From: Marmoricola sp. OAE513
Lineage (GTDB): Bacteria; Actinomycetota; Actinomycetes; Propionibacteriales; Nocardioidaceae
Length of the DNA stretch: 64,000 nt
Assembly (NCBI RefSeq): GCF_040546585.1
Contig: NZ_JBEPOC010000001.1
Span: forward strand, 558,001 to 622,000
Direction: 5' to 3'
Part shown: positions 29,487 through 38,720 of the stretch, in pieces
Layout: every line of letters begins with the position of its first letter
Position numbering within the stretch: the first letter of the stretch is position 1
Notes under the pieces: generated by a model
What the model saw: only the letters and a program-made list of their open reading frames with translations
What the model was told of the DNA's origin: nothing
The model's database searches: none
Made by a program: the position numbers and the translations under genes

Positions 29487-31510
29487 CCTCGACGCAGACC
29501 CGTCGCGTCGGCATCGTCGGCACCGGCGTCGCCGGGCTGACGGCTGCCTACGTGATCAGCAGGACCGCCGAGGTCACCCTGTTCGAGGCGGACGACCGGC
29601 TCGGCGGTCACGCCGACACCCATGAGGTGCCGGCAGCCGACGGCAGCACGGTGAACATCGACACCGGGTTCATCGTGCACAACGAGCGCACCTACCCGAC
29701 GCTGCTGCGGATCTTCGCCGAGCTCGGGGTGGAGACCCAGCCCTCCGACATGTCGATGTCCGTGCGCGCGGACCAGGCGCACGGCGGTCGCGGTCTGGAG
29801 TGGGCCGGGGCGCTCGGGCCGGCGGGCCTCTTCCCGACGTGGCGCAACTACCTGCGTCCGTCGTACCTGAGGATGCTCACCGAGATCCCCCGGTTCCACC
29901 GGCAGGCGAAGAAGCTGCTCGACGCACCGGAGGGGGCCGACCAGACGCTGGCCGAGTTCCTCGAGGCCGGACGTTTCTCGGCGTACTTCCGTCGGCACTT
30001 CATGACGCCCCTGGTCGCGTGCGTCTGGTCCTGCGACCCGGCGATCGCGCTGGAGTACCCGGCCCGCTACCTGTTCGCCTTCCTTCAGCACCACGGCATG
30101 CTCAGCATCTACGGCTCGCCGCAGTGGCGCACCGTCACCGGTGGCTCCCACCGGTACGTCGAGAAGGTCGCCGCAGCGATCGGCCGCGCCGGTGGGACGA
30201 TCCACCTGGGCACCAAGGTCACCTCGATCCTCGAGTCGCCCGACGGGGTCGCCGTGACCGACGGCAACGGGACGGTGCACACCTTCGACGCCGTCGTCGT
30301 GGCCACTCACCCCGACCAGGCGCTGAGCATGCTCGCGGAGCCGACCGCTCTGCAGACCGAGCTGCTCACCGCGATGCCCTACTCGCCCAACCTCGCACAG
30401 CTGCACACCGACGACTCGGTGATGCCGCGCCACCGCAAGGCGTGGGCGTCCTGGAACCAGTGGGACCGGCCCGAGCAGGGCGCCGTCACGGTCACCTACG
30501 ACATGACCCGGCTGATGTCCCTGCCCTCGGTCGACGGGACCCGGTACTTCGTCACGCTCGGCTCCACCGACCAGGTCGACCCCACCAAGGTGATCGCCCG
30601 GCGCGACTACGCGCACCCGATCTACAACCCGACCTCGGTGGCCGCCCAGCGGCGCCTGCACGAGATCGACTCCGACCGGTTGGTCTTCGCCGGTGCGTGG
30701 CACGGCTGGGGCTTCCACGAGGACGGTTCCCGCTCAGGTGCCGCCGCGGCGGAGCGGTTGGGGTTCGCGTGGCCCGAGACGGAGCGTTCGACCAGGCCCG
30801 GCGCGACCGAGGCGCCGCGCATCTACCGCAGCACCATCACGCACACCCGCCGCGAGCCGTTGAAGAACCGTTTCACCAACACCTCCCACCTGTGGCTGGT
30901 CGACCTCGACGACCTGCCTGACCACGGCCCGCTGGCACGGTTCGAGGCGCGCGACCACCTCGGGGACCCGGACCTCTCGATCCGGCAGAACGTCGAGGCG
31001 TTCCTCGCCGCCGAGGGTGTCGTGGTGACGGGTGGCCGGATCCTGATGGCGGCCAACGCCCGCGGACTGGGCTACAACTTCAACCCGATCAGCGTGTTCT
31101 GGTGCCACGACGCCAGCGGCAACCTGGCGGCGACGGTCGTCGAGGTGCACAACACCTACGGTGACCGGCACGCGTACCTGGTCCACCCCGACGCCGAGGG
31201 GCACGCTCTCGTCGGCAAGGAGATGTACGTCTCGCCGTTCCACGGGACCGACGGCCACTACGAGCTCGTGGTCCCGGTGCCGACCGACCGATTGCACATC
31301 GCCGTGCGCCTGGTGACCGCTGCGGGGGCGAAGTTCGATGCCGTCCTGCGCGGCGAGGTTGTGACCGGCAACACCCGCCTCGCGGTGTGGAAAGCGGCGT
31401 CGGCGGCAATCCTCGGATCGCTGCGGATCCGAATCCAGGGTGTTCGTCTCTGGGCGCGCCGGCTCCCGGTGCAGCCACGCCCCCGTCATCACCAGGAAGG
31501 TGTTCGATGA
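29483..31510 (+). CDS. FAD-dependent amine-oxidase-like protein fused to DUF1365 domain
   Basis: A 675-residue fusion. Residues 1-430 are a flavin oxidoreductase of the NAD(P)-binding Rossmann/amine-oxidase type (VGIVGTGVAGLTAAYVI with GxGxxG, DDRLGGHADTHEV, and the C-terminal FAD motif FAGAWHGWGFHEDGSRSG). Residues about 450-665 are DUF1365 (ANARGLGYNFNPISVFWCHD, EVHNTYGDRHAYLVHP). In M. tuberculosis these are two adjacent genes in the sigK locus (Rv0449c and Rv0448c), so this is a natural fusion that supports a shared step. The chemistry, probably membrane-lipid modification alongside the two CFA-type genes, is unproven. Overlaps both neighbours by ATGA. Confidence 0.9.
   Translation: MTSTQTRRVGIVGTGVAGLTAAYVISRTAEVTLFEADDRLGGHADTHEVPAADGSTVNIDTGFIVHNERTYPTLLRIFAELGVETQPSDMSMSVRADQAHGGRGLEWAGALGPAGLFPTWRNYLRPSYLRMLTEIPRFHRQAKKLLDAPEGADQTLAEFLEAGRFSAYFRRHFMTPLVACVWSCDPAIALEYPARYLFAFLQHHGMLSIYGSPQWRTVTGGSHRYVEKVAAAIGRAGGTIHLGTKVTSILESPDGVAVTDGNGTVHTFDAVVVATHPDQALSMLAEPTALQTELLTAMPYSPNLAQLHTDDSVMPRHRKAWASWNQWDRPEQGAVTVTYDMTRLMSLPSVDGTRYFVTLGSTDQVDPTKVIARRDYAHPIYNPTSVAAQRRLHEIDSDRLVFAGAWHGWGFHEDGSRSGAAAAERLGFAWPETERSTRPGATEAPRIYRSTITHTRREPLKNRFTNTSHLWLVDLDDLPDHGPLARFEARDHLGDPDLSIRQNVEAFLAAEGVVVTGGRILMAANARGLGYNFNPISVFWCHDASGNLAATVVEVHNTYGDRHAYLVHPDAEGHALVGKEMYVSPFHGTDGHYELVVPVPTDRLHIAVRLVTAAGAKFDAVLRGEVVTGNTRLAVWKAASAAILGSLRIRIQGVRLWARRLPVQPRPRHHQEGVR
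31407..31434 (+). promoter_or_regulatory. weaker internal SigK-like promoter match
   Basis: CAATCC (31407-31412), a 16-base spacer and CCGAAT (31429-31434) lie inside the end of the fusion gene, 72 bases before the first cyclopropane-synthase-like gene. The -35 lacks the leading CC and the spacer is one base longer than in the other three sites, so it may be chance. Confidence 0.25.
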
Positions 31511-32781
31511 CCTCGACCCTCAACACCCCGATCTCCGACCGCTGGGCCGACATCAGCCCGCTGCGCAACGGACCCAAGGCCCGCATCTCGGCCGCGATCG
31601 CCCGACGGATCTTCGTGAAGGTGGCGGAGCGCTACGGCATCTCCGTGTCCTACGACGGCAGCCCGGCAGACCTGGTGATCCACCGCCCCGAGGAGTTCTT
31701 CAGCCGGGTCGGCAACGACGGCCTGATCGGTTTCGGCGAGTCGTACATGACCGGCGCCTGGGACGCTGAGGACCTCGGCGGCACGCTGACCATCCTGTGC
31801 GAGCAGATCGGCGACCTGGTCCCCGCCTGGATGCAGAAGCTGCGGGCGACGTACGTGTCACGGCCGCCGAAGGCGCAGCGGAACACGGCCGCGAACACCC
31901 GCGGCAACATCGCGCACCACTACGACCTGTCGAACGACCTGTTCGCGCTGTTCCTGGACCCGACGATGAGTTACTCGTCCGCGCTCTTCGACACCGACTC
32001 GGTCACCGACGGCACCCGCACGACGATGGCTCCGCCGGTTGCGGGATCAGCACTCGAGGAGGCCCAGGGTCGGAAGATCGAGAGCATCCTCGACGCCGCC
32101 GGGGTCACCGCCGGCAGCCGCGTCCTGGAGATCGGCACCGGCTGGGGCGAGCTCGCGATCCGCGCCGCGCGTCGCGGAGCGACCGTCCGCTCGGTCACGC
32201 TGTCGAGCGAGCAGCAGACGCTGGCGCGGAGTCGCTTCGCCGACGCCGTGGCTGCCGAGGGGCTGCGCGCGGACGCCGTTCAGGTGGACCTGCTCGACTA
32301 CCGCTCGGTCGAGGGCCAGTACGACGCCGTCGTCTCCGTCGAGATGATCGAGGCCGTCGGCTACGAGTACCTGCCGAGCTACTTCGAGACCATCGACAAG
32401 GTGCTCGCGCCCGGCGGCAAGGTCGCCATCCAGGCGATCACGATGCCGCACGACCGGATGCTCGCGACCCGGCGCACGTGGACCTGGATCCACAAGTACA
32501 TCTTCCCCGGCGGCTTCCTGCCCTCGACCGAGCAGCTCGACGAGGTGACCCGTTCGCGGACCGCTCTGCGGCTGGACCACCGCACCACCTTCGGCAGCCA
32601 CTACGCCGAGACCCTGCGGCAGTGGGACGAGGCCTTCACCGCCTCGCACGACGCGGTGATCGAGGCCGGTTTCGACGAGACCTTCCTGCGGATGTGGCAC
32701 TTCTACCTGGAGTACTCGCGCGCGGGCTTCGCCTCCGGGTACATCGACGTCCAGCAGATCACCTTCACCCGGGAGGCCTGA
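31507..32781 (+). CDS. cyclopropane-fatty-acyl-phospholipid-synthase-like methyltransferase (first copy)
   Basis: A 424-residue SAM-dependent methyltransferase of the CFA-synthase family (UfaA1-like). After an N-terminal SCP2-like substrate region come NIAHHYDLSNDLFALFLDPTMSYSSALFDTD, the SAM site VLEIGTGWGELAIRAARRGA and the catalytic-pocket Glu region VVSVEMIEAVGYEYLPSYF. The usual double-bond-modifying enzymes add a methylene or methyl group to unsaturated phospholipid acyl chains. The GTGWGE loop differs from the GCGWGS of the second copy, so specificities may differ. It begins at an ATGA overlap with the fusion gene. Confidence 0.9.
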   Translation: MTSTLNTPISDRWADISPLRNGPKARISAAIARRIFVKVAERYGISVSYDGSPADLVIHRPEEFFSRVGNDGLIGFGESYMTGAWDAEDLGGTLTILCEQIGDLVPAWMQKLRATYVSRPPKAQRNTAANTRGNIAHHYDLSNDLFALFLDPTMSYSSALFDTDSVTDGTRTTMAPPVAGSALEEAQGRKIESILDAAGVTAGSRVLEIGTGWGELAIRAARRGATVRSVTLSSEQQTLARSRFADAVAAEGLRADAVQVDLLDYRSVEGQYDAVVSVEMIEAVGYEYLPSYFETIDKVLAPGGKVAIQAITMPHDRMLATRRTWTWIHKYIFPGGFLPSTEQLDEVTRSRTALRLDHRTTFGSHYAETLRQWDEAFTASHDAVIEAGFDETFLRMWHFYLEYSRAGFASGYIDVQQITFTREA

Positions 32782-34085
32782 TGACCACCTCGACCACGAA
32801 CCCTCGTCCCGGCAAGCTCGACGGCCGGGCCGGCGGCGGTGTGGCGCAGACGCTGGCCGAGGCCCTGCGCCCCTTCGTGGGCGGTGACCTCCCCGTGCAG
32901 CTGCACGCCTGGGACGGCTCCGTGGCCGGCGAGGGTCCGGTCGTCCGGCTGAACTCACCCCAAGCGCTGACCCGGCTGCTGTGGGCCCCGGGCGAGCTCG
33001 GTGCGGCCCAGGCCTACGTCACCGGCGAGATCGACGTCGAGGGCGACCTGAACTTCGCGCTGACACACGTGTGGGCGGTGATCGGCGAGCGCGGGTTGAC
33101 GGGGGTCTCCACGTCGCCCAGCACCGTCTGGCGTGCGGCCCGGGCAGCGCTCAAGGTGGGCGCGTTCGGCAAGCGACCGGCCGCCCCGCAGTCGCAGGCC
33201 GTCCTGAAGGGTCGGTTGCACAGCAAGTCCCGCGACCGCGACGCGATCAGCCACCACTACGACTTCTCCAACGAGTTCTACACCGCGATCCTCGACGACA
33301 ACATGGCCTACTCCTCGGGGTACTGGTCCGAGGGGATGACCCTGGAGCAGGCGCAGGACGCCAAGCTCGACCTGGTCTGCCGCAAGGTGGGCCTCGCCCC
33401 CGGAAAGACCTTCCTCGACGTCGGCTGCGGCTGGGGATCGCTGTCGCTGTACGCCGCCGAGAAGTTCGGCGCGAAGGTCACCGGCATCACCATCGCCGCG
33501 GAGCAGAAGAAGTTCATCGACGCCCGGATTGCCGAGCGCGGCCTGGAGCACCTGGTCGAGATCAAGCTGTGCGACTACCGGGACGCCGAGGGTGAGTACG
33601 ACGCCGTCGCCTCCATCGAGATGGGCGAGCACGTCGGCCAGGGCAACTACCCGACGTACGTCGAGGTGCTGCGGCGCTCGGTGAAGCCGGGCGGACGCGT
33701 GCTGATCCAGGCGATGACGCGCGCCGGCAAGGGCGGCGGCAAGCATCCCGGCGGCGGTCCGTTCATCGAGTCCTTCATCGCTCCGGACATGACGATGCGC
33801 CCGGTCGGCGAGACCGTCGACCTGATCGAGGCCGGCGGCCTCGAGGTGCGGGACGTGCACGCGATGCGCGAGCACTACGTGAAGACCGTGGACGCCTGGA
33901 TCGAGCGCTTCGACGCGGCGTACGACGAGCTGCGCGCGCTGGTTCCCGAGGAGTACATCCGCGTGTGGCGGCTGTACCTCGTCGGTGGCGGGATGTCCTT
34001 CCGGGACGGCAGGATGGGGGTCGACCAGATCCTCGCGGTGCGCCCCGGTGCTCCGCACGACCTGCCCCCGGTGCGCGACTTCTGA
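32781..34085 (+). CDS. cyclopropane-fatty-acyl-phospholipid synthase (second copy)
   Basis: A 434-residue CFA-synthase-family methyltransferase. It has an N-terminal SCP2-like domain (LWAPGELGAAQAYVTGEIDVEGDL), DAISHHYDFSNEFYTAILDDNMAYSSGYW, the SAM-binding FLDVGCGWGSLSLYAAEKFGAKVTGITIAAEQ and ASIEMGEHVGQGNYPTYVEV. It is closer to typical CFA synthase than its upstream neighbour. The insertion AGKGGGKHPGGGPFIESFIAPD is a Gly-rich loop near the active site. The start is the ATG at 32781, sharing one base with the preceding stop (TGATG), so the reading frames are coupled. Confidence 0.92.
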   Translation: MTTSTTNPRPGKLDGRAGGGVAQTLAEALRPFVGGDLPVQLHAWDGSVAGEGPVVRLNSPQALTRLLWAPGELGAAQAYVTGEIDVEGDLNFALTHVWAVIGERGLTGVSTSPSTVWRAARAALKVGAFGKRPAAPQSQAVLKGRLHSKSRDRDAISHHYDFSNEFYTAILDDNMAYSSGYWSEGMTLEQAQDAKLDLVCRKVGLAPGKTFLDVGCGWGSLSLYAAEKFGAKVTGITIAAEQKKFIDARIAERGLEHLVEIKLCDYRDAEGEYDAVASIEMGEHVGQGNYPTYVEVLRRSVKPGGRVLIQAMTRAGKGGGKHPGGGPFIESFIAPDMTMRPVGETVDLIEAGGLEVRDVHAMREHYVKTVDAWIERFDAAYDELRALVPEEYIRVWRLYLVGGGMSFRDGRMGVDQILAVRPGAPHDLPPVRDF

Positions 34086-34095
34086 GTAGGGATTG

Positions 34096-34980
34096 ATGGA
34101 CCACTTCGGCCACTTCGACTACCCGTTCGGTGACTTCCTGCTCACCTCGGCCGTCTGCCTGGCGGTGGTCGTCGCGCTGATGGTGCTGACGGCCGTGCTG
34201 ACCCGGGTGACCGGGCGCGTGTCCGTGGTCGACACGATCTGGGGGCTGGGGTTCATCGTGGTGGCGATCACCGCGGTGCTCGTCGGTCGAGGTGTCCAGC
34301 CGGACGCCGTCAGCGTCGCTGTCCTGAGTGACGAAGCATCGCCCCTCCTCCGGCTGTCCGACATCCCGAATCCCTTCGACGACCAGAAGTTCCGCACCTG
34401 GCTGCTCGTCGCGATGGTCGTCGTCTGGGGCGGCCGCCTCGCCTGGCACATCGGCCGGCGTTCGCACGGCGGTGGCGAGGATCCGCGCTACGAGGAGCTG
34501 ATGAGCAAGGGCTCGGGCGGCCTGGTGCGCAAGGTGCTCCTCCCCCAGGGACTGGCCATCTGGTTCGTGTCGCTCCCGATCCAGGTCACAGCGCTCTCCC
34601 TGACGCACGTCACCTGGGTCCTCTGGGTCGGCGTCGCCCTGTGGGCCACCGGCCTGCTCTTCGAGTCCGTCGGCGACGCCCAGCTGGCGGCGTACAAGAA
34701 GGACCCGGACCGCGGACCGGTGATGGACCGCGGGCTGTGGCGCTACACCCGGCACCCGAACTACTTCGGCGACGCCTGCGTCTGGTGGGGCATCTATCTG
34801 GTCTGCGCATCCTCCTGGCCGGGCGTCTTCACGATCCTGTCGCCGGTCGCGATGACGTACTTCCTGGTCTTCGCCACCGGCGCACGCCTGCTCGAGCGCA
34901 CGATGATGCAGCGGGAGGGCTACCCGGAGTACGCCGCCCGGACCAGCATGTTCTTCCCGCTGCCGCCGAGGAAGGCCTGA
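34096..34980 (+). CDS. DUF1295 membrane protein (steroid-5-alpha-reductase-like)
   Basis: A 294-residue multi-pass membrane protein with about six to seven helices. The C-terminal signature is that of the DUF1295/steroid 5-alpha-reductase/ICMT-like fold: MDRGLWRYTRHPNYFGDACVWWGIYL followed by TGARLLERTMMQREGYPEYAARTSMFFP. It corresponds to Rv0446c in the mycobacterial sigK locus. A fatty-acid or lipid reductase role with NADPH has been proposed for relatives; no direct proof here. The ATG at 34096 is chosen over the adjacent TTG because of AGGG spacing. It is the last gene of the operon and stops 3 bases before a convergent gene. Confidence 0.9.
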   Translation: MDHFGHFDYPFGDFLLTSAVCLAVVVALMVLTAVLTRVTGRVSVVDTIWGLGFIVVAITAVLVGRGVQPDAVSVAVLSDEASPLLRLSDIPNPFDDQKFRTWLLVAMVVVWGGRLAWHIGRRSHGGGEDPRYEELMSKGSGGLVRKVLLPQGLAIWFVSLPIQVTALSLTHVTWVLWVGVALWATGLLFESVGDAQLAAYKKDPDRGPVMDRGLWRYTRHPNYFGDACVWWGIYLVCASSWPGVFTILSPVAMTYFLVFATGARLLERTMMQREGYPEYAARTSMFFPLPPRKA

Positions 34981-34983
34981 GCC

Positions 34984-35787
34984 TCAGAGCACCAGCAGCA
35001 GCGTGATCGCGACGACCGACGCGACCAGCAGCAGCAACCATCCGGTCGAGGAGGCGTCGACGGCAGCGACGCCCGCATGGGCTGGTTCGCGTGCACCCAC
35101 GGGTTCCGGTCTCGGGGTGGCGACCGGCTGGACGACCGGCTCGGGAACGGCCTCGGTGACGGGCTCGGGAGCCTGCACGAGAACCGGCCCGGAGACCGGC
35201 CCGGAGACCGGCCCGGAGACCGGCACAGAGACCGGCACAGAGACCGGCACGGCGACCGGCTCGGGCTCGGGGTCAGGCGCCCGCACCGTCATGGCTCCCA
35301 GCGCCTCCGCGACCTCCGCGGCGGTCAACCGACCGACCGGCTCGCGGCTCAGCAGCAGCGCGATCACCCAGGACACCGCACGGCCACGCAACGACGGCGG
35401 GATCGGGTCGCGGCGGATGCCCTGCAAGATCTCGTCGACGGTCTCCCCGGGGAACGGCGGCGCGCCCTCGACTGCGGCGTACAAGGTCGCGCCGAGCGCC
35501 CAGAGGTCGCCGGCCTTCGTGGCCGGGCCGCCGTCGACGGCCTCGGGCGCGAGGTACGGGATGCTGTCCGGCTCGATCTCACCGGCGGACCCGACGTGCG
35601 TCAGACGAGCGCTGCCGTCGGGTCCGAGGAGGATGGTCGACGGGCTGACGTTCCCGTGCACGGACCCGCGTGCGTGCGTCTCGGCGAGCTCGGCGGCGAC
35701 CTGTCCGAGCAGCGCGGCCGCGTCCTCGGGAGCCAGCATCCCGATCGACCGGAGCCGCTCCTCCAAGGTCTCGCCGACGGCAACCAT
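34984..35787 (-). CDS. degenerate Ser/Thr kinase-like protein, tail-anchored
   Basis: A 267-residue protein built on a truncated kinase fold. The N-lobe is nearly absent: there is no Gly loop or ATP-anchoring Lys. The catalytic loop reads HGNVSPSTILLGPDG where HRDLKPxN is expected, so the catalytic Asp is missing, and the DFG position reads THVG. The APE motif (IPYLAPEAVDG), DLWALGATLY and the C-terminal helices are intact. After residue 170 comes a Pro/Val repeat (SVPVSVPVSGPVSGPV) and a single C-terminal membrane helix TGWLLLLVASVVAITLLLVL. It is therefore probably a pseudokinase held on the membrane as a scaffold or sensor. ATG at 35787 has GGGGT ahead. Confidence 0.75.
   Translation of the reverse strand: MVAVGETLEERLRSIGMLAPEDAAALLGQVAAELAETHARGSVHGNVSPSTILLGPDGSARLTHVGSAGEIEPDSIPYLAPEAVDGGPATKAGDLWALGATLYAAVEGAPPFPGETVDEILQGIRRDPIPPSLRGRAVSWVIALLLSREPVGRLTAAEVAEALGAMTVRAPDPEPEPVAVPVSVPVSVPVSGPVSGPVSGPVLVQAPEPVTEAVPEPVVQPVATPRPEPVGAREPAHAGVAAVDASSTGWLLLLVASVVAITLLLVL
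35183..35254. repeat. 12-bp in-gene tandem repeat
   Basis: About six direct 12-base units (ACCGGCCCGGAG three times, ACCGGCACAGAG twice, then a diverging unit) encode the SVPV/SGPV Pro-Val repeat of the kinase-like protein on the minus strand. The repeats keep the reading frame, so copy number can change without a frameshift. Confidence 0.8.
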
Positions 35788-35961
35788 GCACACCCCACTG
35801 TGTTCGCCTGCTGTGTCCCGCCTCGGAGCGTAGCGCCCGCCCTGGGAGTCGGCCGGAAATCAGGACGTTCGCCTCTGGCGCGTCGCGGCCTGGCGGGGTC
35901 AGGATGTCCGCGAGGGGCCACACCGGAAGAGGCAGCACCTTGTTTGCTCTGGGGAGGGCAG

Positions 35962-36438
35962 ATGGACTACGCACGAGCTCACTACGACGATGGCAGCGTC
36001 GCTTGCGACGAGAGCGGACTGGCCATCCAGCGCTACTACCCGTGGGGTGCCCGGCGCATCCAGTACGGCGAGATCAAGGACGTCAGCGTGCTGCCGCTCA
36101 GCGGCTGGGCAGCAGTGCAGCCCTGGCACCTGTGGGGTCCCACCGACCTGGAGCACTGGTGGAACCTGGACCCGCACCGGCCCGAGCGCAAGGTCGCGCT
36201 GGTGATCGACACCGGGGAGCGGTTCAAACCGACGGTGACCCCGTGCGACCCCGACGGGTTCGAGCTGGTCGTCCGGGCGCACCTGAACGGGCTGCCGCAG
36301 CTGCGCGAGACCGCAGCGCTGGCCCGGTTGATGGTCGGCTACCGGCCGCCGATCCCGACGCAGCGGGCCGGTCGGCAGCGGGGTCAGCGCGCGGTCGACG
36401 CGATGGTCCCCGAGCCCACGACACGCGTGCCGTCGTAG
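35962..36438 (+). CDS. hypothetical protein (158 aa)
   Basis: Family not recognised. A compact, Trp/Tyr-rich N-terminal half ([40 protein letters not shown]) reads like an all-beta PH-like module of the kind seen in small bacterial proteins, followed by a basic tail. No signal peptide or membrane segment. The ATG at 35962 follows GGGGAGGG. Its last 55 bases lie antisense over the 3' end of mnmA. Function unknown. Confidence 0.6.
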   Translation: MDYARAHYDDGSVACDESGLAIQRYYPWGARRIQYGEIKDVSVLPLSGWAAVQPWHLWGPTDLEHWWNLDPHRPERKVALVIDTGERFKPTVTPCDPDGFELVVRAHLNGLPQLRETAALARLMVGYRPPIPTQRAGRQRGQRAVDAMVPEPTTRVPS

Positions 36439-37481
36439 ATCACGCAGGCCTGCCCGGGAGCGATCCCGGACGCGGGGTCGAGCAGCGTCACGTCGAAGCC
36501 GGAACCGGTGGGGACCACGACGGCGCGGTGCTCCTCGCCGTGCGCCCGCAGCTGCACCGTGCACTCGGTCGGCGACGTCGGCGCGGTCCCGCACCACAGC
36601 GGACGGATGCAGGACAACCCGGTGACGGCGAGCGACTCCCGCGGCCCCACGGTCACGGTCCCGGACACGGGCTCGATGTCGAGCACGAAGCGGGGCTTGC
36701 CGTCGGCGGCGGGGGTGCCGATGCGCAAGCCCTTGCGCTGCCCGATCGTGAAGCGCCAGGAGCCCTCGTGCTCGCCGAGCACCTCGCCGGCCTCGTCGAC
36801 GATGGCGCCCCCCTCGAGCAGAGTGTTCGGGCTCTTCTCCTTGAGCTTCTCCCCCAGCCAGCCTCCGGTGTCGCCGTCGGCGATGAAGCAGATGTCGTGG
36901 CTGTCGGGTTTGTCCGCGACCTGGAGCCCGCGCCGCTCGGCCTCCTCGCGGATCTGCGGCTTGGCCGTGTCGCCGAGCGGGAACAACGAGTGCGCGAGCT
37001 GGTCCTGGGTCAGGACGCCGAGGACGTAGGACTGGTCCTTGCCGATGTCGGTGGCGCGGTGCATCTCGATCAGCCCGTCGGCGCCGGTGCGCAGCTGCGC
37101 GTAGTGGCCGGTGACGACCGCGTCGTACCCGAGCGCGAGCCCGCGGTCCAGGACGGCCGCGAACTTGATCTTCTCGTTGCAGCGCAGGCAAGGGTTCGGG
37201 GTGCGCCCGCCGGCGTACTCGGCGAGGAAGTCCTCCACGACGTCGGAGTGGAACCGGTCGCTCATGTCCCAGACGTAGAACGGGATGCCGATGACGTCTG
37301 CGGCTCGGCGGGCGTCGTTGGAGTCCTCGATGGTGCAGCAGCCCCGGGCGCCGGTCCGGTAGGACTTCGGGTTGCGCGACAGCGCGAGATGGATCCCGGT
37401 GACGTCGTGGCCGGCCTCGACAGCACGGGCCGCGGCCACCGCCGAGTCCACGCCCCCCGACATCGCGGCGAGAACCTTCAT
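36384..37481 (-). CDS. mnmA: tRNA 2-thiouridine(34) synthase
   Basis: A 365-residue MnmA that thiolates U34 of Lys, Glu and Gln tRNAs. The PP-loop ATP motif [14 protein letters not shown] opens the protein. The catalytic cysteines are in [17 protein letters not shown] and [12 protein letters not shown]; the usual C-terminal beta-barrel follows ([20 protein letters not shown]). The ATG at 37481 overlaps the iscS-like stop as ATGA, placing the sulfur donor directly upstream in the operon. Full length, all key residues present. Confidence 0.95.
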   Translation of the reverse strand: MKVLAAMSGGVDSAVAAARAVEAGHDVTGIHLALSRNPKSYRTGARGCCTIEDSNDARRAADVIGIPFYVWDMSDRFHSDVVEDFLAEYAGGRTPNPCLRCNEKIKFAAVLDRGLALGYDAVVTGHYAQLRTGADGLIEMHRATDIGKDQSYVLGVLTQDQLAHSLFPLGDTAKPQIREEAERRGLQVADKPDSHDICFIADGDTGGWLGEKLKEKSPNTLLEGGAIVDEAGEVLGEHEGSWRFTIGQRKGLRIGTPAADGKPRFVLDIEPVSGTVTVGPRESLAVTGLSCIRPLWCGTAPTSPTECTVQLRAHGEEHRAVVVPTGSGFDVTLLDPASGIAPGQACVIYDGTRVVGSGTIASTAR

Positions 37482-38683
37482 GACCCTGTCGCCACCTGCG
37501 AGCGGGACGTGTGGCCGGCGGCGCGGGCCCGTTCGGTGACCGGACCGATCGCCTCGAGCAGGGCCGTCACGTCCTCCTCGGTGGAGGTGTGGCCGAGGGA
37601 GAACCGCAGCGAGCCACGGGCCTCCTCGTCGCTGCACCCCATCGCCAGCAGCACGTGCGAGGGCTGCGGGACGCCGGCGTTGCAGGCCGAGCCGGTCGAG
37701 CACTCGATGCCGCGGGCGTCGAGCAGCATCAGCAGCGAGTCGCCCTCGCAGCCCGGGAAGCGCAGGTGCGCGTTGCCGGGAAGGCGGTGGCCGAGGTCGC
37801 TGTCGGGGTCGCCGTTGTAGACCGCGCCGGGCGCCTCGCGCAGGACGCCGGCGACCAGACGGTCGCGCAGCGCGACCAGGCGCGCGGCGAGGTGCGCCTG
37901 CTCCTTGACGGCGATCTCGCAGGCGGCGGCGAAGCCGGCGATCGCCGGGGCGTCGATCGTGCCGGACCGGACGTCGCGCTCCTGCCCACCGCCGTGCAGC
38001 AGCGCGGTGAGCTGGACCTCGCGGCGCACGAGGAGTGCCCCGACGCCGTACGGGCCTCCGATCTTGTGGCCGGTGACGGTCATGGCGTCGACGCCGGAGG
38101 CGGCGAAGTCGACCGGGACCTGACCGACCGCCTGGACGGCGTCGGTGTGCACCGGGATGCCGTGGGCGTGCGCGATCTCGACGACCTCGGCCACCGGCTG
38201 GACGGTGCCGACCTCGTTGTTCGCCCACATCACCGAGACCAGCGCGATGCTGGCGGGGTCGCTCTCGACGGCTGCCCGGAAGGCCTCGAGGTCGATCCGC
38301 CCGATCGGGTCCACGGCGATCAGCTCGACCGACGCGTCCTCCTCCTCGGCGAGCCAGTGCAGCGGGTCGAGCACCGCGTGGTGCTCGATCGCGGTGGCCA
38401 GGATGCGGGTGCGGCCGGGGTCGGACGCGCGGCGCGACCAGAAAAGGCCCTTGAGCGCCAGGTTGTCGGACTCGGTGCCGCCGGAGGTGAAGACGACCTC
38501 ACCGGGACGGCAACCCAGCGCCCGTGCCACGGTCTCCCGGGACTCCTCGACGACACGCCTGGCGGACCTCCCGGAGGCGTGCAGCGAGTTGGCGTTGCCC
38601 ACGTTGCCGAGCTGCGCGGTCATCGCCGCTGCCGCCTCGGGCAGGATCGGCGTGGTCGCCGCGTGGTCGAGATAGGTCGTCAT
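37478..38683 (-). CDS. cysteine desulfurase (IscS/NifS family)
   Basis: A 401-residue PLP-dependent cysteine desulfurase that frees sulfur from cysteine. The N-terminus [18 protein letters not shown] and [18 protein letters not shown] are typical, the PLP-lysine is in [18 protein letters not shown] and the active Cys is in [13 protein letters not shown]. It is coupled to mnmA by an ATGA overlap, so it probably supplies the persulfide sulfur for tRNA thiolation, whether or not it also serves Fe-S assembly. Starts with ATG at 38683. Confidence 0.95.
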   Translation of the reverse strand: MTTYLDHAATTPILPEAAAAMTAQLGNVGNANSLHASGRSARRVVEESRETVARALGCRPGEVVFTSGGTESDNLALKGLFWSRRASDPGRTRILATAIEHHAVLDPLHWLAEEEDASVELIAVDPIGRIDLEAFRAAVESDPASIALVSVMWANNEVGTVQPVAEVVEIAHAHGIPVHTDAVQAVGQVPVDFAASGVDAMTVTGHKIGGPYGVGALLVRREVQLTALLHGGGQERDVRSGTIDAPAIAGFAAACEIAVKEQAHLAARLVALRDRLVAGVLREAPGAVYNGDPDSDLGHRLPGNAHLRFPGCEGDSLLMLLDARGIECSTGSACNAGVPQPSHVLLAMGCSDEEARGSLRFSLGHTSTEEDVTALLEAIGPVTERARAAGHTSRSQVATGS

Positions 38684-38720
38684 GTCCTCCCCAGCCTACT
38701 TCCGGTCGCCTCAGGGCCGT

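Noticed and set aside
35183-35254. Regular 12-bp repeats as a possible array or origin
   Set aside because: They are in frame and encode the Pro/Val stalk of the kinase-like protein.
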